Shown here: in pieces, positions 23,771 through 33,810 of the stretch | Layout of the letters: every line of letters begins with the position of its first letter | Numbering within the stretch: the stretch's first letter is position 1 | Source: Amblyornis subalaris | Taxonomy: Eukaryota > Chordata > Aves > Passeriformes > Ptilonorhynchidae | Assembly: GCA_018881555.1 (NCBI GenBank) | Contig: JACAXG010000069.1 | Location: forward strand, 2,713,403 to 2,777,402 | Direction of reading: 5' to 3' | DNA: 64,000 nt | Program-made: the position numbers and the translations under genes | The notes under the pieces: generated by a model | What the model saw: only the letters and a program-made list of their open reading frames with translations | Databases searched by the model: none | Told to the model about the DNA's origin: nothing

Positions 23771-26700
23771 CTAGAATAATGGTGCTTGCTCAGTGTAACT
23801 CTTCGTGCAAGGTTAATTGGTATGTATAAAGAAAGTATGATCATCATTCACTTAAAAGCACACATGGGAACTTGCTAATTTCGCCGAAGGTCTGGCCAGG
23901 TTTCATGTGTGTGCTCCTGGTTTGCATCAGATTTTTATTTCAGACACATGCCTCAGAACTCTCTGGATGCTGCCTCGAAACCTGATTTTAATGAAAACAA
24001 CCATGCATTTAATTCTGGAGAGATATTCTGGAAATTGTTTCTTTTCTTCCCATGATTTTTTCTTAAAATCTTTACAAATATTCTTTTTAATGCTATTTTT
24101 CAAATTTCTAATTATCATGTGAATGGATCTGTTGAAACTTTTCCTTTTTCCCTCTTCCTGTTCTACTTCCATTTTACATGGATGGTGTTAGCACTGTGTG
24201 GTGCTGGCCCTGCCAGCGTGTCCCACCCTCTGAAGGTGCCCTATCTCCACACTGTTTCCCATGGCACTACTGAGGCTGGTGATGGGCTTTGCCTTGAGCA
24301 GCTCTTTAGGAGAAGGCTTAATATGGCAGATAGGGCAGGACCTCAAAATTGCTTTTGTGACCTGCCTCTGAGAGACTTTTGAAGGTAAGCCCTCATCTGT
24401 AGCTGCAACAGGGCTTGTTCAAGCCACCATGAAATAAAACTACTACTAAAAATCCCACTCTCACTGATGGGCTTGGATTACTCTTTCATTTGTAGATTTG
24501 GGTCCAGAGATACAAGTTGTCTCTCCCATGCTACTAGTCCCAAGGTGGGGTTGGAACTATGCTGTCCTCTTCTTGTCTGGTCTAGATGATATGAAGAGCA
24601 AGACCAAGGCTCAATCTCACATTTTTACTGACTGTGCAGTCTTCTGTCCTCAACAGAAGCCTCGGGCCCTGTTGCCTGCAGCAGGCTCCCTGGGGGCTTG
24701 TTCCTCAGCAGGGATTTTCTCTACAGGACGGGAGATAGTATCTCCTGTTGTCCATGGATTCAGTTAGTGGCTGAACTTCAAACCTGCATTTCAAAAATAT
24801 GCTTCGGTGTACTTAGCTTATTTTTGTTCTTCCTCTGATCTTTTAAAAATACTTGTTCTTTAGCTATATATAGCAAAACAGTCTCCGTAGTCAGATCAGA
24901 AAAACTGTGGAGAAAGTTTGCTCTTGGGTTATTTATATAGCTCTTAGCAGCACTGTCCCCTTGCCCTTTTTGTACAAAGCTAGGTCACGCTGGGCTGAAA
25001 ACACGACCTTATCCTTCGGGTATGCAGACTGGCCATTCAGAAGTCCTTTTTTAAACAAAGTTTGTGTTCCAAAAGGATAAATGGTAATTGGCGGCTACAA
25101 AATTCTCAATTCCATGTGACTGGGAATTAGTGTGATAAATGAGTACAGAGTGCAGGCAGCTTTTGATAAATCTTGTAGTAGTTGCACATGCTCTCTATCA
25201 ATATCAATAGACTTTTGCTTCATTGATCTTCTGTGAGCCACAGAACTGCTGGGATTTTCAGACAATCTGGATCTGTAATCTTTTGGGTTGTGAAGCCAAT
25301 GTGAGCTATCAAAGTACAATACAGTTATAAAACATGGCCACAGGAGTTTTGATCCTTCATCCAAACCATATATTTTCATTAAAACTTAATGCTAACATAG
25401 ATGTCTCATAGTTGATTCAAACTATGAATTTTTTTCATTAAAATATCCACATACTATGAATAGTCTGTAATTTTCCCATGGGTTTTGCCAGACGACAGAA
25501 ATTTGAAATATTTCTTTCCTGTCTGCTAGCCTTCCACTTGTCCATGTTTTCTTTCTCGATTTCTACAGCAGCCATCCTCAATACTTACCATTAACAATCT
25601 TCTAGTCCCTTAAAATAGCAAAGATTAATGGACATAGCATGACATCAGTTTTTGTATCAAATGAAAAGACCTTAGGAACACGCGATTTCATTCTGTCACT
25701 CACATGGCATTTTATTCAAAGAGAAATATCAAAATTTTCAATTCCATGAGAAGGCCACGAATATATGGGAGAAAAAGTCTTGCAGGGAAATCTGGTTGCT
25801 CCAAGTGTTAGGTAATTTTTACACAAGCCCTTTATTAAAAAGGGTTTAGTGATCTGTTGTGAAAGGGAGTGTAGGCTCATTACATACACAAGCTTGATGC
25901 ACCCTTTTCCCAAACATTAGGCCAACAGTGATATCACATATTGATAGAAGTATCATGCACCATAGACTGACATTGTTTTCTCAGAAAATTTAAAATAAAT
26001 GTTAAATACAGTCAGCAGCTAAAGCAAATATGCCTGTTGGGTGAAAAACAGCTTCCAAAAACTTTCACATGGAGACAATTAAATCTTCCTAGGACAAGCC
26101 CCTGCAGAGCTCCCCACAACTGGTATCTGTCCTAGGAACTGGAGGAGTCATCAACGTTCTTGGCAACTGCAAAACATACCTACTTGCATATCAACAGCAT
26201 TCTGCAAAATTAATAGACCACATTAATTCTTGGTGTGACTCCAACTGAAATCAATGATGTTATACCACTGATGAATATGGACAAATTGTTTTAATAATTG
26301 TTGACTAAGGAGCAGATTATTGAAAATCACTTTCCACAGCAGGAAAATCCAGTCAGTGGAACATGCTAGAAATTGTTGCTGAAGGAGATGGGATTTGTAG
26401 AAAGGTGGAAAGAATGGAGACAAGAGAAAGAGCAAAAAAAAAATACTTGTTTTGCATTGTGAGAATGCTGTTCAAGCATCTTCCATTTTTTGTAGGGTAT
26501 TCTGTAGGGTTAGTGAAAAGAAAAGGCATTCTGAGTTGCTTTTAAGCTGTATTTCTATTCCTGCCTGCCAGCTATAAGCTTTCCACTTGTCAAAACCTGG
26601 CACTGTAGGCAGTACCCCTGGAGAAGGATGTGTGTGTCAGAAATTCATGGGATCATTTTCCCCTAATATATGTTCAGAGCAAAGCCCAGTGGGCTTATAC

Positions 26701-29164
26701 TACTCTTTAGTGAGAGGATATGAGCGTGACTGTGGTGCTGGGGCTCTCTGAGGGCCCTAGGACCTCTCTTGGGCAATTACTTCTTGCAGGGATTAATGAA
26801 TTCAGCCTCTAGGGTACATGGACTTACATCATGGTGGTCCATGGCAGGCTGCAAGGTAAGCTTCCCCTGACCCTTAGCTTTCCACAATGCATCTCCCGCA
26901 TGCAGCTTCCTTCAGGTGGTCTGTATTGCCCCTTGTGTCCTCCAGCTTCTCCCTATGGAGACAGCCCACTATCGGATTTATCTTAATTTCCCTGCAGCAT
27001 CAAGAGACTGCTTGAGAGGGAAAGAAAGCAAAAATTGTTTTTCAGTGAGATATGAAGTCAGGCTTTCACAGTACTGAAAATAGGTAAAATTAAATGCAAA
27101 TTGCAATTTTTACCTAAGCCTAGATAATAAATATCTTCCCGCTTCCCACACCTTTCCTCAGAGACACCTTAGAGGTCTCCCAGCTCCTGTAGTCAGGGTC
27201 CAGACTTGCCCACTTTTCTGCCTTCAGGGCAGTCCCGGAAAGCTGTCATCAGGGATGGAGGAGAAGAGCCTCCTCCAGCTGCTCTTTTCCTCCCCTTGGC
27301 TCCTGCCTGCTGCTGAAGCACACCCGAGGGGCGGGTGACCTCTCTGTGCAGCCATCTCCATGATCATCATTCAGAGGGCTTTCTGGTTTCTTCTGCACCA
27401 CTCATCTGGTCCCTGTTTCCTCCCAGGAAGTCTCCGTGTGCAGCTCCAGCTGCTCCTCCCTGCCCAGACCAGGCATCTGCTGAGGCTCACGGGTGCTGGG
27501 GGTGTCCGTGTCCCCGGGAAGCCCACACATGTCACCTCCATGGCACAGGTGGTGGGCTGCACACGGGGGTGCCTAATCTACTTGCATCTCTACCCCACCT
27601 ACGCATTTCCAAAGAATTTTCTGTCACAGAAGCTCACAGGCTTTAAAGCTGAGTAAATGTGATCTTTCAGAAAGATTTTGTGTTATTACATTTTGCGTTC
27701 TTAGATATGGTCACATTATGTTTAAATCAAGTTGACGCAGATGAGGGAACTAAGTAATTATTCATCATTCTGCCAGCAGTGGCTTTTCTTACAACACACC
27801 AACTGCTTCTCTATAGAAGATTAAAGTACATTGTTTGTGGTTAGGAAACCCCTTCCTATTCACTGAAAGTCATTGCCAAATCTTGAAACAGTTGTATTTG
27901 TAGAGACTTGAAATGTCTAATTTCAGTACAATAAGCAGATCATACTACTCACCAGCCTGCCTAAAACAACATACTGTATTTTAGGGAGCACAGCAACAGT
28001 CAACAACTTTAGAAAATTAAATTGCTCCTTTGCTGAAAGTCTTCTGTCAGAGAGACAGAGCAAAAGGTCACAAGGTAGGTAATGAATTACATATTTCTCT
28101 TTGAGAATGCCTTTAGCAGATTTTATAGAAAATTATCAGACTTGCAGTGGGTCAGTGCAAAACTGTGACCAGAATTCCTATATTCTCTCTCTTCTCTTAC
28201 TTTACCTAACTTTTATATTGTATCTATAAGTGTAGAAGTTTGTTCGTAAAAGTTTTGTAGGCATAAGTATTTAAATTTTATATTGTATTTGGACTTTCAA
28301 GGTTAAACATAGCAGAGAGATATTAAGGAGTATGAAGGGAACCCCATGTATTTGGCTTCTCATTGTCCTTCAGGGGCTATGTTGCTTTAAGACCAATTTG
28401 AAGCCACTAGAAAACTCAGTCATTCTCATTCAGTTTTGGTCTACTTTGTACTTGTACTGACTAGCTAAAGGTAACATGCAGCAAAAGGGAGTTATGCTCC
28501 ATGTTAATATCAAGAGGAGAGAATGGACAAAAATATTACTAAATGATTCACATAAGTCCCCAAAATTGGACTAGACCTCTTAAAAGGGCAAGCATTTTCC
28601 AAAATGTAAATACATTTTTGTTGTAATGCTTGATGTGTTGTGAGAGGAATTTTACTCATGGCATTTTGGCCTTTCTACTTCTAACAGTAACAAAAACAGA
28701 AATGCAGAGACAGGAAAACTGCTCAGACGAATTCAGCAGCATGTGGAAAATACACTGCACTATAGCTGTTCTGCAGAAAAAGAAAGGAGCACAGAAGACA
28801 AAAAGTGATTAGAAAGGAAAAGATTTTTGTGGGAGAATGCCCGGTCTGGCAGACCAACTTTACTTTTTTTCACTGTCCCACCGTGCAGGTAGCAAACTCC
28901 AGACCACTGGGGACTGGCATGTTTGAGGGCATAGGAACTGCTGCACTGCACTCCAGATAAATTGTCTTATCCTGTGTGAAAGCCACACAGAAGAGCTTGC
29001 AAACTGCATTGTGTTGCTTGGTTGAGGGTCATTGGCCAGGCACACTGGATACTCTGGACGGTAAAAACCCCCGTTCTGAGGGAATGCATTGACAGATGGC
29101 AAAGGCTCCAGCATTCCCACTTCAACCTTTTCTTCCTGATGCTAGGAAAAAATACAGACACACA
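23771..29164. other. Unique non-coding sequence
   Basis: About 5.4 kb with no recognised gene or repeat. The 27130-27650 part is GC-richer and has overlapping short frames on both strands (up to 103 codons), none with a recognisable domain. The rest is AT-rich with only small chance frames. Confidence 0.65.
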
Positions 29165-30001
29165 CAGAGCAATGCCTACAATTTCCTGGACCAGCTGGAG
29201 AAGTGGGCCTATGGGAACCTCATATAATTTAACAAGACCAAGTGCAAGATGGTTCACCTGGGTTGGGTCAACCCCTGGTATCAGCACAGGCTGGGAGATG
29301 AACAGAACAAGAGCAGCCCTGCCAAGAAGGACTTGGGGGTGCTGGTAGATGAGAGGCTGGACATGACCCAGCCACATGCACTCAACAGCCCAGAGAGCCA
29401 AATGTGTCCTGGGCTGCATCCAAAGCAGTGTGGCCAGCAGGGTGAGGAAGGGGACTCTGCCCCTCTGCTGTGCCTTCATGAGACCCCAGCTGGAACACTG
29501 CATCCAGTTCTGGGGGCCCCATGGCAATGAGGGACATTGACCTGGTGGAGTGGGTCCAGAGGAAGGCCACCAAGAAAGACGGATGGAGCACCTCTCCTAT
29601 GAGGAAAAGCTAAGTGAGTTGAGTTTGTACAGCCTGGAAAAGAGAAGGCTTTGGGGTGACCTATTTGTGGCCTTCCAGTACCTGAAGGGAATCAATGAGG
29701 CAGATGGAGAGACTCTTCACAAGAGCATGTAGTGACTGGACAAGGGGGAATGGCTTCAAATGGAAAGAAAGTAGGTTTAGATTAGATATTAGGAAGAAAT
29801 TCTTTATTGAGGGTTGTGAGGTACTGGAACAGGTTGCCCAGAGAAGTTGTGGATGCCCTGGAAGTGTTTAAGGCAAGGTTAGGTGGAACTCTGATCAACA
29901 GATCTAGTGGAAGATATCCCAGCCCATGGTAGAGAGTTGGAACTAGATGATCTTTAAGGTCCCTTCCAACCCTGGTCATTCTATGATCCTATTAATCTAT
30001 G
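29165..30001 (+). mobile_element. CR1 LINE 3' part
   Basis: It begins at the 'FLDQLEKWAYGNL' stretch downstream of the RT catalytic loop, continues with FNKTKCKMVHLG, YQHRLGDEQNKSSPAKKDLGVLVDERLDMTQ (over 29249-29370), the CIQSSVAS region, the QRKAT region, and 'LDIRKKFFIEGCEVLEQVAQR' near 29775-29845. It ends in the 3' untranslated end with 'ggaactagatgatctttaag' and 'cattctatgatcctat'. Several one-base indels break the frame. Compared with the other plus-strand copies it keeps the 'agatatcccagcccatgg' 3' segment. It is a typical 5'-truncated, inactive copy. Confidence 0.92.
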
Positions 30002-30967
30002 ACACAATGAATACTCAAGTTGTAAGGAAAGTAGACTCTTTTCAGGCTCTTTACTTGTCTAGGGGTAGCACAATTTCAGGCTTGTTTGTTATTGGGGTTC
30101 CAAGGTGTTGCCAAGAAATTGAACAAAATTTATGTGACTACCTTCTTGAGAGGTTAGCTGGGGCTAACAGGCATTACTCTTTTTCACAATGGAAATGCGC
30201 ACTTTGAAAGGAACACCTTTTAAAATCCTTTTTTAGCAGTTAAGACTTGGAGATGGAGAAAACACGGTGGCTTCTCCAGCAAAAAGATTGATATTGATGC
30301 AAGTGAAGGCCACTAAACCACTTCTGAGAGGGATTTAAAAATTTGTATTCTAAATGTGCCTTGTCTTCCAAGTGTTCTTCTGTCACACACTTTTAATTAA
30401 TACTGGATGATGCAGAAACAAGGTGAAGGCTGAATTTAAAGGCAAAGAAGATGTGACTTTTCAATGACACACTTCTCAAAAGGGAATTAATGGGTCATAG
30501 TGTCCCATCCTTCTTTTTTTCAAACAGGCTCCATAATTCTTAAATTACTCTTTCTCACATAGTTTCATTATTTTACTTTAACCTTCCCATTTCTTGTCCT
30601 ATCTGTTCATTTACTTGCCTGACTGTGCTTATGACTGTATTATTAGCTAATCAAAATGGTCCCTTGTCTGTTTTGTTCTTATTTTAATTTCCTTTGCTTG
30701 TCAGCAGAATGTAGCTTTTTTTCTTCTTTAACTGAAATCTTCAAGTCAAAGGGAGTCGTGAAGAAGAGGTAAAAACGGCCACAGTTTCAATTTTTCTTCA
30801 GGACAGAGTTTCCAGTGTGACCTGCTGGAAGGAGGGTAGGAGGACAGACACAAATCAACCTGCAGTGGAACAGGTTTCTTCTTAATACTAACTGCATTTT
30901 TACATACGGGACGTGACTAAACAAGGAAGTGATGAAATGAAGCAGCAGTGAGAGGGGCTGAGGCAGC
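30002..30967. other. Unique non-coding sequence
   Basis: AT-rich sequence between a CR1 and a TATA motif. The only frame above 80 codons (29947-30207) overlaps the CR1 end and shows no domain. An ETS-like GGAAGTG and a GACGTGAC motif occur at about 30910-30935, just before the TATA box described next. Confidence 0.6.
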
Positions 30968-30977
30968 TATTTAAATA
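30968..30977 (+). promoter_or_regulatory. Consensus TATA box
   Basis: TATTTAAATA, a perfect palindrome and strong TATA match, in a locally GC-balanced stretch (ggggctgaggcagc before it, agagagcaggtcatctgctcc after it). A start site would be expected near 31000. Upstream at about 30910-30935 are ETS-like and CRE/E-box-like motifs. There is no direct evidence of transcription. Confidence 0.3.
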
Positions 30978-31079
30978 CAGAGAGCAGGTCATCTGCTCCA
31001 ACATCTGCTTTTCAGTGTTGTTCCAGTAGGAAAGGAGGCTCATATCAGTCCATCCTGAGTTTGAGGACCCTTTCAGGGA

Positions 31080-31298
31080 ATGAGCCCTGCTGTGGCTTTA
31101 CACGGCTCCTCTCAGCCAGTAGCAGAAGATCCCTGGCATTCCCTAGCACTGAGCTTGCCCCTGCCTGCACCAGTTGCTACACCTTTGAGCTGCCTGCTGC
31201 TGCTGCCACAGAGACTGTGTCACTTCAGATTTGGGCTTGTAACTTCACTAAGCCCCTTTTATTCTCTCTTTTTGGCTCCCCTCTGCACATCTGGGTAA
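31080..31298 (+). CDS. Hypothetical 72-codon ORF downstream of TATA box
   Basis: A frame from ATG at 31080 to TAA at 31298. It encodes a Leu/Pro/Ser-rich peptide with a hydrophobic stretch in the middle and no motif that I recognise. The start has G at -3, a moderate Kozak context. It lies about 100 bases after a consensus TATA box (30968-30977) and 34 bases before a poly-A signal AATAAA (31332-31337), so a complete short transcript is imaginable. An overlapping longer frame (to 31336) in another phase starts only with TTG. The alternative is that the whole unit is an unrecognised LTR-like or chance arrangement. Coding status is doubtful. Confidence 0.15.
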   Translation: MSPAVALHGSSQPVAEDPWHSLALSLPLPAPVATPLSCLLLLPQRLCHFRFGLVTSLSPFYSLFLAPLCTSG

Positions 31299-31331
31299 TT
31301 GATTTTGGACACCTTCCCAACGAATTTTTGG

Positions 31332-31337
31332 AATAAA
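31332..31337 (+). terminator. Poly-A signal AATAAA
   Basis: A canonical AATAAA 355 bases after the TATA box at 30968. It is followed within 30 bases by 'gggtctttggaag', but a strong GT-rich downstream element is not obvious. It matters only if the upstream TATA box is used. Confidence 0.25.
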
Positions 31338-31872
31338 GGGTCTTTGGAAGTAGTTAAAAAATATTTTTCTTTAATTACTCCATGCTTATTTCTCTTGAAA
31401 CCCTTCAGCTATGAGATCCAAATTGCTGGGGAATGTAAAGAACCAGCAGTACTGCATAAAAGTATATTTTTCTGTCTTGCAAAAAAATAGTGCTGGTTTC
31501 CTTTTCTTCCCTGCAAGTCTAGTTCAAACTCTTTATTTTAGTAAATTCTAATTAGTTTATACTTCAGAAAGGCCCCAACACTTAAACAGCTGTGTGTACC
31601 AGCAGTCTTATATTGTAGACTCATGGGGGCTCTCTTCCTATTATGTACATGAATAGTAGCTGGTCCTGGCCATTGAATAACAGTCCAATATTTACTCCAT
31701 CACATCAATTAAAAAGAGTTCCATGAACAACAAATTATTCTCAGGTTCTATATATTTAAAGTAATTACAAAATTTAAAGCAAAGTAACATTTTTTCTCCT
31801 AGTGCTTTCCGCAGTCCTACATTAGCATGCATTTATGTGAAGAACAGGAGGAATGTCTTTCTTCCTGATTAT

Positions 31873-32575
31873 TATGGTGGTGGCTTGGCCTGCAGCTGGA
31901 GATGCTGCAGAGGATAGGCCAGCCACACAAGTAACCGAGGAGCCAGCGGGTCCAGGGAGCCCAGGTGTTGTATTAAGTAAAGGCTCCGAGGTCCAAGATC
32001 TCCCCTAGATTGTGGTAAGGAGGAAAGTCTCTTCCACCCAGGCCTTGGAGTGGTATGCTCCCCCATTCATTTGGTTTATCCTTGTCAATCTATGTTCTGT
32101 ATATGGTTGTGTTCCAGAATGTTCTCCCTCACTCGACGCCCCATTGGCTTTGTTCCCCTGCTGCTCCCCTCGCCTACCCTTATTGGTTTGTGTACTGCCA
32201 CCCCACCTTTTCTGCTCCCTCTAACCCTAATGTGATTGGCCCTTAGTGTTCTCTCCACCCCTATTCAGTTTGGTACATAATCCTGTGTCACCCTGTTCTT
32301 TTGGCTTTCCTTCCCTGACCCTTCAAGAATAAAGACCTTCTGTGGAACATCATAAGGAGAGTCCACCTCCGACTCTTTATTCCCGTCTTAAGGCGTCGAC
32401 TGTGCGACTGCCTGCTTAACCATCTGCGCTGGTGGGATTAGCGGGTGGCAGGCACGGCACTGTGCCTTTCCCACCGGCTGTCACACACCGCACCGAGGCA
32501 CCGCCGGACAAGCGTGAGGCTTCTAGGAAGGTTGCAGCCACTGACCATCTACCTGGATGAGGCCACGCCATGACA
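31873..32575 (+). mobile_element. Solo LTR of an endogenous retrovirus, 703 bp, 6-bp target duplication
   Basis: The ends are fixed by the direct repeat GATTAT at 31867-31872 and 32576-32581. The right end reads CATGACA; the left end starts TATGGTGG, which looks like a TGTCATGG terminus that lost a few bases. A U3 with three ATTGG (inverted CCAAT) boxes (32143, 32182, 32235) leads to a weak TATA (TACATAA, 32274-32280), a poly-A signal (AATAAA, 32328-32333) and a GC-rich U5 of about 220 bases with some fifteen CpGs. No gag, pol or env sequence is attached, so this is a solo LTR left by recombination between the two LTRs of a provirus. A 6-base duplication fits class II (ERVK or alpharetrovirus-like) elements, although family assignment by eye is not secure. 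Confidence 0.88.
32328..32333 (+). terminator. LTR poly-A signal
   Basis: AATAAA inside the 703-bp solo LTR, 48 bases after the TATA-like TACATAA. It marks the end of the R region and supports the plus-strand orientation of the LTR. Confidence 0.75.
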
Positions 32576-32581
32576 GATTAT

Positions 32582-33396
32582 ATCAACTTTATCTAAGCTC
32601 ACCAATAGCTCCATTATGGTAGTGTTTGAGTGCTCACCTGCTTGTGTGTGTGTGATAGGAGAAGGGTGGGGAGCGAGTAGTCATCAGTGTACACAGGTAA
32701 ATGGCAACAGCCAAGTTTATAGAAAAGGAGATGTAGGAAGAGAAGGTTTAAGGAAATCACTTGGGACGACACCAAAAGTCACTAGCAAGAGTTGAGGAAT
32801 TAAACCACTGCCTCACAGAGACTAAATTAACACCTGAATCAGCAGTATTGAGTCTTCCTCTTGACCTGAATTTTGCTGTTGTTCAATTGGCAGTACCTTA
32901 GTGGGACAATGAAAACAAACCATGCTGTATCGTATGTCTCTTAGGTAGTTTTTAAAGGAATGCAACCTTTGTAGAAGGAATGTGGTTCTTTATCACAGTG
33001 TTGTCATGACTTAACAGGCCCAGTGCAGCACCTGGATCAGTACATACTCTTGAAGAGAATGGTGCCAGGTTTTAGTGAGAATTTCTCAACCCTCTTTCAA
33101 CAGAAGTGTAGTTTCACTATTCAGCATCTGTTGTACTGGGTTTGTGTGGCCAGATTTTGGTAGTGAGGTTGCTATAGGGGTGGCTTCTGTGAGAAGCTGT
33201 AAGAAGCTTCCTTTATGTTCAACAGAGCCAATGCCAGCTGGCTGCAAGATGAACCCTCTGCTGGCCAAGGCTGAGACAATCAGTGAGCATAATAACACTT
33301 CTGTGATAAGATATATAAGAAAAAAAGAAGAGTTATTGCAAAGATGTAATTGTAGCCAGAAAAGAGAGGAACAATTATGCAAGCACCAAGGTCAGT
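32582..33396. other. Unique non-coding sequence
   Basis: Between the solo LTR and a minus-strand CR1. A short TG run near 32643. Open frames on both strands at 33075-33398 (107 and 98 codons) overlap each other and show no domain. Confidence 0.65.
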
Positions 33397-33810
33397 GAAT
33401 CACAGACTCACAGAATCAATCCGGGTGGAAAAGACCTCTGAGATCATTGAGTCCAACCTCTGACTAAACACCACCATGTCATTTAGACCGTGGCTCTGAG
33501 TGCCACATCCAGTCTTTCCTTGAACACCTCCAGGGATGGTGACTCCACCACTTCCCTAGGCAGCCCATTCCAATGCCTAATAACTCTTTCTGTGAAGAAA
33601 TTCCTCCTAATGTCCAACCTAAACCTCCCCTGGTGCAGCTTAAGACTGTCTCTTGTCCTGTTGCTGGTTGCCTGGGAGAACAGGCCAACCCTCATGTTGC
33701 TACAATCTCCTTTCAGGCAGTTGTAGAGAGTGATAAGGTCACCCCTGAGCCTCCTTTTCTCCAGGCTAAACACCCCCAGCTCTCTCAGCTACTCCTCATA
33801 GGACAAGCAC
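33397..33810 (-). mobile_element. CR1 LINE 3' end with C-terminal ORF2, minus strand
   Basis: On the minus strand the frame 33773-33483 reads [20 protein letters not shown], then [28 protein letters not shown] and [19 protein letters not shown], which is the conserved CR1 ORF2 C-terminus with no internal stop. The 3' untranslated part follows, ending at 33397 in the reverse complement of 'GATTCTGTGAGTCTGTGATTC', i.e. two copies of the short CR1 3' terminal repeat. It is 5'-truncated at about 33810. Among the CR1 pieces here this one has the least damaged open frame, which suggests it is comparatively young. Confidence 0.93.

Noticed and set aside
28967..29527. A 186-codon minus-strand open frame
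   Set aside because: It is the antisense shadow of the plus-strand CR1 at 29165-30001.
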